From Gammaproteobacteria bacterium (GTDB lineage: Bacteria > Pseudomonadota > Gammaproteobacteria > SZUA-152), in the NCBI GenBank assembly GCA_011051685.1, contig DRKQ01000123.1, forward strand, positions 1 through 34,917: DNA of 34,917 nucleotides, given 5' to 3'. Under the pieces are notes generated by a model. The model was not told the DNA's origin. It did not search any database and was given only the letters and a program-made list of their open reading frames with translations. This document shows, one piece after another, positions 18,279-25,790 of the stretch (within the stretch, counting starts at the first letter, position 1; every line of letters starts with the position of its first letter). A program made the translations under genes and the position numbers.

Positions 18279-18868
18279 TCGACCGCCATGCGCTTTTTGG
18301 TCCGCGCCACGATGCCCGTATCTGCAACGGCCTGTTTGATCTCGGCAACATCCAGCACAAAGGGGCGCACCTGATCCTTGTTGATCAGGCCATCGAGCAG
18401 CCCCTTCGGCTTGCTGAACCGGCTACGGCAAGCGCGGTGGCTTTGCAGCTTGTCGTCCCTGGGGCAGGCGAAGGAGCCATCCGTACGACTGTAGCTCAGC
18501 GGCTCGGTGCCGAAATAAACCACCACGCGTTGACCGTCGGTCCATAACACCTCCGTACCTTCCGGCACCTCACGAACACCACCCGTGGGCTTGGCAAAGG
18601 CCTTGGCATCGAAGGAATCATACATCATGCGCCAGCGGCCATCGGTCTTCTCCAGCAAGTAGGCATAACCCGAACCCGCAGCCCCCATCTTTTCCGAGAT
18701 ACGATAGGCAGGATTGCCGCCGTCTTGTCCAACTGCAATATCGACACCTCGGGAGAAATCCCTGACGCCGACACTTTGCGTTGTCTGACAAGCCACCAGC
18801 ATGGACATGTTCAAAAAGGAAACTGCCAGCGGGAACAGATAGCCACTATAAATTTTCTTATGGATCAT
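18272..18868 (-). CDS. Unknown lipoprotein convergent with the hexahaem cytochrome
   Basis: This 198-residue protein has a lipoprotein signal peptide (YLFPLAVSFLNMSMLVAC, lipobox LVAC, Cys about 27). The mature part contains YRISEKMGAAGSGYAYLLEK, RWRMMYDSFDAKAFAKP, REVPEGTEVLWTDGQRVVVY and a short segment with two Cys (FACPRDDKLQSHRACRSRF) that may form a disulfide. It ends in a basic tail. I do not recognise the family. ATG at 18868 has AAGAAG-type purines 6-10 bases upstream. It lies between the cytochrome gene and ruvA, forming with the cytochrome the insert that separates ruvA from ruvB. Whether the two work together is unknown. Confidence 0.7.
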   Translation of the reverse strand: MIHKKIYSGYLFPLAVSFLNMSMLVACQTTQSVGVRDFSRGVDIAVGQDGGNPAYRISEKMGAAGSGYAYLLEKTDGRWRMMYDSFDAKAFAKPTGGVREVPEGTEVLWTDGQRVVVYFGTEPLSYSRTDGSFACPRDDKLQSHRACRSRFSKPKGLLDGLINKDQVRPFVLDVAEIKQAVADTGIVARTKKRMAVEQ

Positions 18869-19267
18869 TGTCTTTCTTCTTGAAAGTTTCGCAAAAATCA
18901 ATCTACAACTCACCGTGCTAGCCTCAAAACAACACATTGTTTTGCCCGGCAGAACCAAAGTCGACTATTCATTGTCTCAAAATTATTGCTGCAGGATCAT
19001 TTACCCGTGTGGGAGCACCCGCATTTCGCTAGCCTCCATCAAATAGATCAGGGTGATCTATTTGATGGACAGGTTAAGAATAAAATAACTCTGGCTCGTA
19101 TTAGAAACAAGGGTGTTCCAGCGTGTCAAACGCATCTCCCCGCATACCCTCCGGCAACATCGCGTATGCGCTGACGATTCTCGTTTTACCTTGATCCGGC
19201 CAGACCTTCAGGCTTGATAGCCATGGTGCAAACTGTGGGCTACACGGGGCTACGTGATGGTACAACA
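18869..19267. other. Gene-free gap with a long perfect palindrome
   Basis: No convincing gene is visible. The notable content is a palindrome with 16-bp arms (19035-19069) and, near the ruvA end, two imperfect 12-base direct repeats (ggtacaacacta and ggtgcaacacta, about 19259-19283). There is also a GTGTGGGAGC fragment near 19005 that resembles half of a REP element. Confidence 0.6.
19035..19069. repeat. Perfect palindrome, 16-bp arms with 3-base loop
   Basis: TCCATCAAATAGATCA (19035-19050) and TGATCTATTTGATGGA (19054-19069) are exact reverse complements around GGG. No T-run follows on either strand, so it is not a standard terminator. A protein-binding site or a repeat remnant is possible. 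Confidence 0.85.
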
Positions 19268-19870
19268 CTATGGTGCAACACTACGCAGGGCCAGGCGAAT
19301 CACCTCCTCACTCGCCAGGCCCTCGCAGTCCAGGCTGGAGACCATCCTGCTGGCCTCCTGCGGTTTGTAACCCAGGGCAATCAGCGCTCCGACGGCGTCC
19401 TTTATGGCATCACTCTCGGGCGCTAGTACCTGCTTGACACCCTCCGCAGGCAAGGTCATACCCTGCCAACCCTTGAGTCGGTCTTTCATCTCCACTACCA
19501 GGCGTTCCGCGGTTTTTTTACCCACACCAGGCAAATTGGTGAGGGTCGCAGAATCCCCACCCTGTACACAGGCCACAAAGTCATTGACGGACATACCTGA
19601 GAGAATGGCCAATCCTAGCTTGGGGCCTACGCCGGAGATCTTGATCAGGTTGCGAAACAGCTGCCGGTCCTGTTCGCGTAAAAAGCCGTACAGCACATGG
19701 GCATCTTCACGCACCGCAAGATGCGTATGCAGGATGATCTCGTTACCGGTTTCCGGTAGTTCATAAAAGGTGGTCATGGGCGCAGAGACCTCGTAGCCCA
19801 CACCACCCACCTCTAACAATAATTGGGGAGGTTGTTTTTCCAGCAAGACGCCGCGCAGTCGGCCGATCAT
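19268..19870 (-). CDS. ruvA: Holliday junction DNA helicase subunit RuvA
   Basis: RuvA binds the four-way junction and loads RuvB. The 200-residue protein starts [20 protein letters not shown], as usual. It has the helix-hairpin-helix motifs ([20 protein letters not shown] and [20 protein letters not shown]) and the C-terminal domain III that contacts RuvB ([19 protein letters not shown]). The start ATG (19870) overlaps the ruvC stop as ATGA, so translation is coupled. The usual neighbour ruvB is displaced by the cytochrome and lipoprotein insert. Confidence 0.97.
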   Translation of the reverse strand: MIGRLRGVLLEKQPPQLLLEVGGVGYEVSAPMTTFYELPETGNEIILHTHLAVREDAHVLYGFLREQDRQLFRNLIKISGVGPKLGLAILSGMSVNDFVACVQGGDSATLTNLPGVGKKTAERLVVEMKDRLKGWQGMTLPAEGVKQVLAPESDAIKDAVGALIALGYKPQEASRMVSSLDCEGLASEEVIRLALRSVAP

Positions 19871-20376
19871 GGTTTTTTCGCCTTCCTGAGTTGTGTGCGC
19901 AACACGCCGGCCAGTTGCCGGGTATTGACGTGGCATAGTGCCGCGGCCAGGGCATCGGCGGCATCGGCCTGGGGGCAGCCGGGCAGGCTGAGCAACACCC
20001 GCACCATGTGCTGCACCTGTTCCTTGGCGGCATTACCCTTGCCCACCACGGACTGTTTGATCTCCGCCGGCGTATATTCGTGCACCGGCACATCGTGACT
20101 GATCACCGCGCAAATGGCCGCGCCGCGGGCCTGTCCCAGCTTCAGGGCGGAATCGGCATTGCGATGCATAAAGACCTTTTCAATGGACATCTCGTCTGGC
20201 TGATGTGTCTGCACCAGCTCGCTAACCCCGGCAAAGATCACTCCGAGACGTTCGGCCCAGTTGTCGCCGCTGACGCGGATAAAACCGCTGGTAACATAAC
20301 TTGATTTAGCACCATCGGTCTCGATCACCCCGAAGCCGGTGAAGCGGGAACCGGGGTCGATGCCTAGAATTACCAC
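19867..20376 (-). CDS. ruvC: Holliday junction resolvase RuvC
   Basis: RuvC is the endonuclease that resolves Holliday junctions. The 169-residue protein has the acidic catalytic residues: Asp in [17 protein letters not shown], Glu in [20 protein letters not shown], and the Asp pair in [13 protein letters not shown]. The start is GTG at 20376 by homology (normal [10 protein letters not shown]-like beginning). The start is directly preceded by a C/T-only tract on the coding strand and has no Shine-Dalgarno sequence, which is unusual. It ends inside the ruvA start. Confidence 0.96.
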   Translation of the reverse strand: MVILGIDPGSRFTGFGVIETDGAKSSYVTSGFIRVSGDNWAERLGVIFAGVSELVQTHQPDEMSIEKVFMHRNADSALKLGQARGAAICAVISHDVPVHEYTPAEIKQSVVGKGNAAKEQVQHMVRVLLSLPGCPQADAADALAAALCHVNTRQLAGVLRTQLRKAKKP

Positions 20377-20484
20377 AGGGGAAAGGGGAAAGGGGAAAGG
20401 GGAAAGGGAAAGAAAAAAGCCGCAGGCGAATAAAAAAGGCTGGCACTACTCCTTTCCTCTTTCCCCTTTTCTCTTTTCTCTTCC
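20377..20484. repeat. Paired polypurine and polypyrimidine tracts between yebC and ruvC
   Basis: On the plus strand there is a 43-base purine-only tract (20377-20419) containing four GGGGAAA-type heptads. A short GCC-rich spacer follows, then a 36-base pyrimidine-only tract (20449-20484). The two are roughly complementary, so the ruvC leader RNA could fold into a long G/A:C/U hairpin reaching the start codon. The spacer also contains a weak hairpin followed by six T residues on the minus strand. Confidence 0.75.
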
Positions 20485-20497
20485 AACAACATTCCCG

Positions 20498-21247
20498 TTA
20501 CGCCGATAGTTGTTTCATGACTTCATCGGAGAAGTCGGCATTGGTGTGCACACTCTGCACATCATCCAGGTCCTCGAGCATGTCGATGAGGCGCATCACC
20601 TTTTCCGCGTCCTCCAGTTCCAGTTCCACGGAGGTGGAGGCCTGTTGCACCACCTCGGCATTATCAGGTTCGAAGCCGGCGGCAATCATCGCCTCCTTCA
20701 CCGGCACCAGTTCCTCCCAGGGGGTGATTACGTCGATGCTGCCATCGTCGTTGGTCACCACGTCGTCGGCGCCGGCCTCCAGCGCCGCTTCCATGATGGC
20801 GTCCTCGTCCGCCCCGGCGGCGTAGCTGATCATTCCCAGCTTGGTGAACAGATAGGCGACGGAGCCATCGGTGCCCAGATTACCACCGGACTTGCTAAAG
20901 GCATGGCGCACCTCGGAGACGGTGCGGTTGCGATTGTCGGTCAGGCAGTCCACCATCACCGCCACTCCCGCGGGGCCGTAGCCCTCATAGCGAATCTCGT
21001 CGTAATTCTCACTGTCTTCAGCCCCGGCGCCTCGCTTGATGGCATTTTCCACCGTATCCTTTTTCATGTTGGCACCCAGCGCTTTGCTCACCGCATCCCG
21101 CAGGCGGGGATTGCTGTCCTGATCCGGGCCGCCCATCTTTGCCGCCACCACGATCTCGCGGATCAGCTTGGTGAAAATCTTGCCGCGCTTGGCATCCTGG
21201 GCCGCCTTGCGATGTTTGATGTTGGCCCACTTGCTGTGTCCTGCCAT
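20498..21247 (-). CDS. yebC: YebC/PmpR-family protein (probable translation or transcription factor)
   Basis: The 249-residue protein matches the conserved YebC family, whose members act as transcriptional regulators or aid translation of difficult proline-rich sequences. The N-terminus is diagnostic ([18 protein letters not shown]), followed by [60 protein letters not shown] and [20 protein letters not shown]. The C-terminus is acidic. ATG at 21247 is standard for the family. It precedes ruvC in the order normal for gammaproteobacteria. Confidence 0.97.
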   Translation of the reverse strand: MAGHSKWANIKHRKAAQDAKRGKIFTKLIREIVVAAKMGGPDQDSNPRLRDAVSKALGANMKKDTVENAIKRGAGAEDSENYDEIRYEGYGPAGVAVMVDCLTDNRNRTVSEVRHAFSKSGGNLGTDGSVAYLFTKLGMISYAAGADEDAIMEAALEAGADDVVTNDDGSIDVITPWEELVPVKEAMIAAGFEPDNAEVVQQASTSVELELEDAEKVMRLIDMLEDLDDVQSVHTNADFSDEVMKQLSA

Positions 21248-21364
21248 GTCTACCTCGAAAACAAATAATAATTCCGGCATTGTACCCCAAGACGGGGCAC
21301 CGCTTAACAGGCTATTAATTTGCACATGATCCAGACAAATGCTCTTTCACTCTTTGAGACAGGT

Positions 21365-21712
21365 TCAGCTGTCTGCCTTGTCCTTGGGGGATTGTGCAGG
21401 GGTGTGAACACGTTTTTTGTGAGGGCGCAGCAGATCGAGAAGACCGATAGCCAGGGGCAGCAGCTTGAGCATCAATGGGGCGATGAAGGCGCGCCCCGCA
21501 TCGGTGTTGAACCAGGCTAGCAGGGAGAGCACGGCGGAGCGCCATTGCCCCCGGGTCACGGCGCTGAGAACCGGGCCGATGTCCAGACCGGCGTCCACCT
21601 CGCGAAGACGGGCCTTGGCCTGGGCCACACTGAGCCGGCGCCGTGGCGTGTGCCGGCCATCGAGCACGGCGCGAAAGCGCCGCCGGGCCTCTTCGCTGCT
21701 CAGCGGTTCCAT
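21365..21712 (-). CDS. Small hypothetical membrane-associated protein of the YqjD/YqjE operon
   Basis: This 115-residue protein has a basic N-terminal helical region (EEARRRFRAVLDGR, QAKARLREVD) and one hydrophobic segment (about residues 76-94, FIAPLMLKLLPLAIGLLDLL). A Lys/Pro-rich tail follows. Its start overlaps the end of the YqjE-like gene by 13 bases, so it is the third gene of that operon, a slot where YqjK-like proteins often occur. The sequence itself is not recognisably YqjK. Function unknown. Confidence 0.65.
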   Translation of the reverse strand: MEPLSSEEARRRFRAVLDGRHTPRRRLSVAQAKARLREVDAGLDIGPVLSAVTRGQWRSAVLSLLAWFNTDAGRAFIAPLMLKLLPLAIGLLDLLRPHKKRVHTPAQSPKDKADS

Positions 21713-21978
21713 GCCATGGCCATGCGTCCCACGATGAAAGCCAGGATCAGCGCCAGCAGGGACATGAGCAGCGCCGCCGCAGGGGGATTGAGCCAGATGG
21801 CGGTGTATTGATAGACCCCCCAGAGAAAGAAGCCCACCCCCACCAGGCCGATGAGCATGGCCAGCAGGACAAAGGCCAACCCCCAGCCCAGGCGCAGGGT
21901 GGCATCGCGCAGGCTGCGGCCCTCGGCCTCCAGCAGGTCGAGGAAGGCGATCACCAGATCCGATATCGTGGTCTTCAT
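21700..21978 (-). CDS. YqjE-like phage-holin-family membrane protein
   Basis: This 92-residue protein has two strong transmembrane helices (about residues 27-52, LGWGLAFVLLAMLIGLVGVG; and 61-84, NPPAAALLMSLLALILAFIV). They follow a short N-terminal amphipathic helix (SDLVIAFLDLLEAEGRSLRD). This is the layout of the YqjE (holin superfamily III-like) inner-membrane proteins that accompany YqjD. ATG at 21978 is chosen because the upstream extension to 22137 overlaps the DUF883 gene and lacks family features. It follows that gene by 8 bases. Confidence 0.8.
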   Translation of the reverse strand: MKTTISDLVIAFLDLLEAEGRSLRDATLRLGWGLAFVLLAMLIGLVGVGFFLWGVYQYTAIWLNPPAAALLMSLLALILAFIVGRMAMAWNR

Positions 21979-21986
21979 AAGGCCCC

Positions 21987-22334
21987 CTATTTCAGCAGTT
22001 TGCCGGCCAGATAGCCCACACCAAAGGCCACCGCGAGGCTGGCCAGCGGATGTTCGGCCACCTCGGCATTGATATCCTCGAGGGTCTGCTCGCTGTGCTG
22101 GCGGGTCTCCTCCAGCTTGCGGCGAAATTCCTGCCACTGGCTTTCGTCCTCAGGGGCCGGAGCCGTGGCGGCCTCGGCCTCGGCATCGCCCTCCACCTTG
22201 GCACCGGCATTCTTCTGCTGGGCCTGGAGAAAAGCCGTAAAGCTGTCCGCCAACTCTGCCAGGTCTGCGCGCAGCGCATCGATATCCGCGCGCAGATCCC
22301 CCGTCTCGTCTCGTCCTGCCGTCTTGTCTGTCAT
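21987..22334 (-). CDS. YqjD/ElaB-like DUF883 protein
   Basis: This 115-residue protein shows a long N-terminal helix with heptad-like pattern (LRADIDALRADLAELADSFT) and an acidic linker. A second helix (WQEFRRKLEETRQHSEQTLE) and a C-terminal hydrophobic segment (HPLASLAVAFGVGYLAGKLL) with the PLxSLAxAFGxGYLxGxLL pattern of DUF883 follow. Family members bind ribosomes and sit in the inner membrane, tied to stationary phase. The ATG at 22334 has GAGG 8 bases upstream. First gene of a three-gene operon. Confidence 0.85.
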   Translation of the reverse strand: MTDKTAGRDETGDLRADIDALRADLAELADSFTAFLQAQQKNAGAKVEGDAEAEAATAPAPEDESQWQEFRRKLEETRQHSEQTLEDINAEVAEHPLASLAVAFGVGYLAGKLLK

Positions 22335-22402
22335 CGCATTCACCTCGTCTGTGCGCAACTATTAATCATCTCAAATATCTACAGCGTTACTCTCCCCGTG
22401 TA

Positions 22403-22445
22403 GGAGCGCCTTTCCAGGGGTGAATCGCGCCTGGAAAGGCGCTCC
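22403..22445. repeat. REP-like palindrome with 16-bp arms
   Basis: GGAGCGCCTTTCCAGG (22403-22418) and its exact complement (22430-22445) flank an 11-base loop, in the setting TGTAGGAGCG...CGCTCCCAC. The TGTAGGAGC / GCTCCCAC ends are typical of REP elements mobilised by RAYT transposases in pseudomonads and relatives. It may also attenuate transcripts. Confidence 0.75.
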
Positions 22446-22858
22446 CACGGATTTGGCACTGCACAAGTGCTATAGGATTGGCTTGCCTTCACTACTCTTC
22501 CGGCATTCCCAAGGTGGCGCATGTCCAGCGGTATCTGTTAAACCTATTATTGGGACACTTAATAAATGATCAATATTCACCCTGTCGCGCTGCTGTCCCG
22601 TTCACTTTGTTATCGATCATTCCGGCACGGGCCGGTATCTAGAATGTCGTTGAACCAAAAGTAGGCGTTCTTTGGTGACCACTGGATTATTCGCTGCGCT
22701 CACCCTTCGGGCCGCCTGTGGCGTTCAACGCGCTTCGCGCTTATGTTCCGGCCTGCGCCAGAATGACGGTAGAGGTTTCCGACTATTCATGTCGCAAATT
22801 ATCAAATCATGCTACAACTCATGAAAAACAATCACTGCTGTCCCGTTAACTTCAGATT

Positions 22859-22932
22859 CGTCATTCCGGCGAAGGCCGGAATCCAGTGATTTCAGCAGGT
22901 TACTGGATCCCGGCCTTCGCCGGGATGACGAA
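22859..22932. repeat. GTCATTCCGGCGAAGGCCGG-type inverted repeat
   Basis: The left part, GTCATTCCGGCGAAGGCCGG AATCCAG, and the right part, CTGGATCCCGGCCTTCGCCG GGATGAC, form a complete long inverted repeat with about 18 bases between. Each half also has a self-complementary CCGGC-GAAG-GCCGG core. This is a widespread intergenic element of beta- and gammaproteobacteria, similar in style to Neisseria dRS3. Decayed copies lie at 22612-22630 and 22751-22770. Confidence 0.8.
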
Positions 22933-23175
22933 AAAAGACCAGCGCTATTCATGTCTCCAGTGCCGCATGGCTCGCTGTTTTCCCGTTTTTTCAACAGCTT
23001 CGCCAAATCAAAAGGCAGGTTTACGGGACAGCAGTGAAAAACAATCTATTTCGCCTACGAATGTGGAGTTTAGCCGGACAGTAGTGCCCCTGTGGTTTAC
23101 CCACAGTGTAGTACGCCCCGCCCCGCTGACTGTCAATAACTGCAACGCACATGGCCTAACCACAGATGGAGGCCG

Positions 23176-24054
23176 CTAGTCCTCCCGTGGCGGGTGAATT
23201 ACCTCATTGATGGCGGAATAATCCGTGTCCGCCAGACCCTTGGCCAGGGCAATAGCCACGGTATCGCGCACCCCCTGCAGGCAGGCGGCGGTGAGGCCGT
23301 GCTCATCCGCGGCATCGAGGAACAGGTCGGTGTCTTTCAGCAGATGGCGGGTGGGGAAATTGGGCTGGGCATAGTCCCGCTCCAGCATGCGCAGCAGTTT
23401 CTTGTCGAAGGTGGAGGCATAGAGGGCTGAGTCGCGCAGCATATCCATGAACAGTTCCACACGCACACCCTCCTTCTGGATCAGCCCGAGACTTAGACTG
23501 AAGCTGGCGGTGAGTCCGGCAATGAGCTGGTTGAAGGCCAGTTTCATGGCCGCCGCCTGCCCCACCGCCCCAACATGAAGGGGATTCTCGCCGAACACCG
23601 CGAGCAGGGGCTGATAGTGCTCGAATTGCGCCGGGCTGGCACCCACCATCAGCAGCAGACTGCCCTTCCTTGCCTCGGGGATACTGCCTAGCACCGGAGC
23701 CTCGAGATACTCGGCGCCGTGGGCGATGGCGGCATCCTGCAGGGCACGGCTGTGGGAGGGGCCGATGGTGGCCATCTGCAACAGGGTCTTGCCCTCCAGC
23801 AGGCTGGCGCGCTCGGCGGGAAACAGGACCTCCTGGATGGCCCGCTGGTCCGCCAGCCAGGTGATCAGCAGCTCTGCGGACTTGATGGCCTGGGCCGGTG
23901 TCGCTGCCTGCAGGGCGCCCCGGGCCACCAGGGGTGCAGCCTTTTCCGGCGAGCGGTTCCACACCACTACCTTGTAGCCGGCATCCAGCAGACGTTCCGC
24001 CAGGGGTGCACCCATGAGGCCGGTGCCAAAGATTGCAACAGTAGGCTTGTTCAT
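23176..24054 (-). CDS. NAD(P)-dependent 3-hydroxyisobutyrate-dehydrogenase-family oxidoreductase
   Basis: This 292-residue beta-hydroxyacid dehydrogenase has the Rossmann motif VAIFGTGLMGAPLAERLLDA. VVWNRSPEKA follows, with Asn-Arg after the second strand suggesting NADPH preference. The substrate-binding EAPVLGSIPEARKGSLLLMV and the catalytic-Lys motif GQAAAMKLAFNQLI are present. The C-terminal helical domain contains RHLLKDTDLFLDAADE. The ordinary GSGG-type substrate motif is changed to LGSIPEA, as in the GLYR/YihU-like branch, so succinic semialdehyde or glyoxylate reduction is as likely as hydroxyisobutyrate oxidation. ATG at 24054. It is divergent from the histidine kinase by 92 bases. 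Confidence 0.9.
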   Translation of the reverse strand: MNKPTVAIFGTGLMGAPLAERLLDAGYKVVVWNRSPEKAAPLVARGALQAATPAQAIKSAELLITWLADQRAIQEVLFPAERASLLEGKTLLQMATIGPSHSRALQDAAIAHGAEYLEAPVLGSIPEARKGSLLLMVGASPAQFEHYQPLLAVFGENPLHVGAVGQAAAMKLAFNQLIAGLTASFSLSLGLIQKEGVRVELFMDMLRDSALYASTFDKKLLRMLERDYAQPNFPTRHLLKDTDLFLDAADEHGLTAACLQGVRDTVAIALAKGLADTDYSAINEVIHPPRED

Positions 24055-24146
24055 TTTCTCATTCTCAAATAAATATGTGACAGCTTATCACGCCGAAGAC
24101 TAAAGCCTGGGCCGGGGGCGTCGCTATTCTGAGGAGATACGAGCCA

Positions 24147-25790
24147 TTGCCGCCTAGGCACTCCTTAGAATTCAGCATCATGCGCAATCATCTTGTTTTT
24201 GTCATTGTTATCAATCTGTTGGTCGGCGTCATTCTGGGCTGGGCAGGTCTCAGCCGAATGAATGAACTGCGGCAACTGCACAGCAACATCGCCAAGGAAT
24301 CTGTGGACTTGGTTGCAAGCAATATCGCCCAATTCATGCGCAACAAAAAAAGATTGACCGGCATTTTCGTTGAAAATGAAACAACAGCGATTCGTCAACT
24401 GGCCAACTCTCCGGAAAGTGACGAATTATACGAACAACTCAGACAAAAGGTCGCACACTATTTTCCCAATGTCTTCGCCTTTACCATTGCCGATCCAGCG
24501 GGCAACCCGATAGTGGAAGATTTTGATGGCTATGTGGGTGAAACCTGCCTGAAGGATTTATCATTCTTTGCAAAACAGCATGAGTACCGACCACGCATCC
24601 ACCCCAGTGCGGATGCCTATCACTTCGATGTAATGAGCCAGTATGGAGACGGGGAAGGTATATTTTTCATCAGCTTTCGCGCCGACATCCTGGGCAACAC
24701 CTTGCAGGCGATAGAGGCATATAATCATCAATTATTGCTAATCATGGAAGCCGGCATGGATCTGATTGAAGTCACGGCAGAAGGCGCAAGAAATCACTGG
24801 ATACGAGACGATTACCGGCTCAACGATAAAGAAAAGATGCGCATCCTCGCCAATCAACCAGTGCCAGACACGACCTGGAGCGCGATCGACCTGCACCTGC
24901 CCACACTCTTCAGTGCAACTCAAAAACAGATCCTTAGTCAGTCTATCGCTACCATGGCAATATTGCTGATTATCAGCATCCTGTTTCTGTCAATTATGGC
25001 CCGCACACACAGGCGCCGCGCCGAGGCGGAAAACATTCGCGACCAGTTTCTTTCCACCATCAGCAATGAACTGCGTATTCCGCTCAGCACTGTCTGTAAC
25101 TCACTAAACCTGGTGCTGGGCGGCATTGGCGGTCAACTGTCCGAGCAAACCCGGAAGCTGACACAAACCGCTTTGCAAAACACGAATCGCATCATTCTGC
25201 TGGTCGATGACCTTCTGGATTTACGCAGACTGGAAAACGGAAACATAAAAATCGAGAGCCACCCACTCAATCTGCCGGACATTGTCAGAAACTGTATTCA
25301 CATCAACCAAGAGTACGCCAAGAGTTTTGGTGTTGAATATCGGTTACACTGCAATGCCTGCACAGAAATACCAGAAAGCAGCAACACATCCTGTGACAAC
25401 AGACAGGTTATGGTGATGGGTAACAAACGCCGCCTCGAGCAAGCCATCAACAACCTGCTAAGCAATGCAGCCCGGCATGGTGCCAGCAACAGCATTGTTG
25501 AAGTAGTGATCTGCCAGAGAGGAAAAATGGTACGACTTGAGGTCAGAGATAAAGGCCCTGGGGTTCCGGCCTCCTTCATCTCGCATACCTTTGAAAAGTT
25601 CGGTCAATTGGCAAGAGAAAAATCTCCGCACAACACGGGGCATGGATTGGCCATCATCAACCACATCATCAAGTTACACCATGGACGCGCCGGTTATAAA
25701 ACAATATCCGGATATGGCGCGGTATTCTTTATTGAATTACCTCTATTGAAACCGGAGACACCCGCAAACGGAATCACTGATCTGCAATGA
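24147..25790 (+). CDS. Membrane sensor histidine-kinase homologue lacking the phospho-acceptor His
   Basis: This 547-residue protein has an N-terminal membrane helix (about 13-33), a periplasmic sensor region of about 230 residues with a Cache-like feel (PNVFAFTIADPAGNPIVEDF), and a second helix (about 266-285). There is no obvious HAMP. The HisKA region reads DQFLSTISNELRIPLSTVCN: the invariant His is Asn307 (codon AAT, 25065-25067). The ATPase domain is intact, with N-box RRLEQAINNLLSNAARHG, G1 box VRDKGPGVP, and G2-like TGHGLAI. TTG at 24147 has GAGGAG 10 bases upstream; ATG at 24180 is the alternative start, without a ribosome-binding site. No response regulator is adjacent. It converges on the cyclic-di-GMP protein, the 3' ends overlapping by 17 bases. 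Confidence 0.85.
   Translation: MPPRHSLEFSIMRNHLVFVIVINLLVGVILGWAGLSRMNELRQLHSNIAKESVDLVASNIAQFMRNKKRLTGIFVENETTAIRQLANSPESDELYEQLRQKVAHYFPNVFAFTIADPAGNPIVEDFDGYVGETCLKDLSFFAKQHEYRPRIHPSADAYHFDVMSQYGDGEGIFFISFRADILGNTLQAIEAYNHQLLLIMEAGMDLIEVTAEGARNHWIRDDYRLNDKEKMRILANQPVPDTTWSAIDLHLPTLFSATQKQILSQSIATMAILLIISILFLSIMARTHRRRAEAENIRDQFLSTISNELRIPLSTVCNSLNLVLGGIGGQLSEQTRKLTQTALQNTNRIILLVDDLLDLRRLENGNIKIESHPLNLPDIVRNCIHINQEYAKSFGVEYRLHCNACTEIPESSNTSCDNRQVMVMGNKRRLEQAINNLLSNAARHGASNSIVEVVICQRGKMVRLEVRDKGPGVPASFISHTFEKFGQLAREKSPHNTGHGLAIINHIIKLHHGRAGYKTISGYGAVFFIELPLLKPETPANGITDLQ

Larger units (their letters stand above)
22335..23175. other. Repeat-filled intergenic stretch, no gene
   Basis: No coding region is convincing in these 841 bases. 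It contains a REP-like palindrome (22403-22445), a degenerate GTCATTCCGG-type copy (22612-22630 and 22751-22770), a complete GTCATTCCGG palindrome (22859-22932) and repeated CTGCTGTCCC boxes in both orientations (about 22588, 22838, 23032). This looks like an accumulation site for small repeats, possibly with remains of an insertion sequence. Confidence 0.7.

Noticed and set aside
18986-19174. Short plus-strand open frame in the ruvA-lipoprotein gap
   Set aside because: No ribosome-binding site or family pattern, and it crosses the perfect palindrome.
22812-23006. Small minus-strand open frame with SSRRRPGSS and SLDSGLRRND
   Set aside because: These peptides are the known translation of the GTCATTCCGG intergenic repeat, not a protein.
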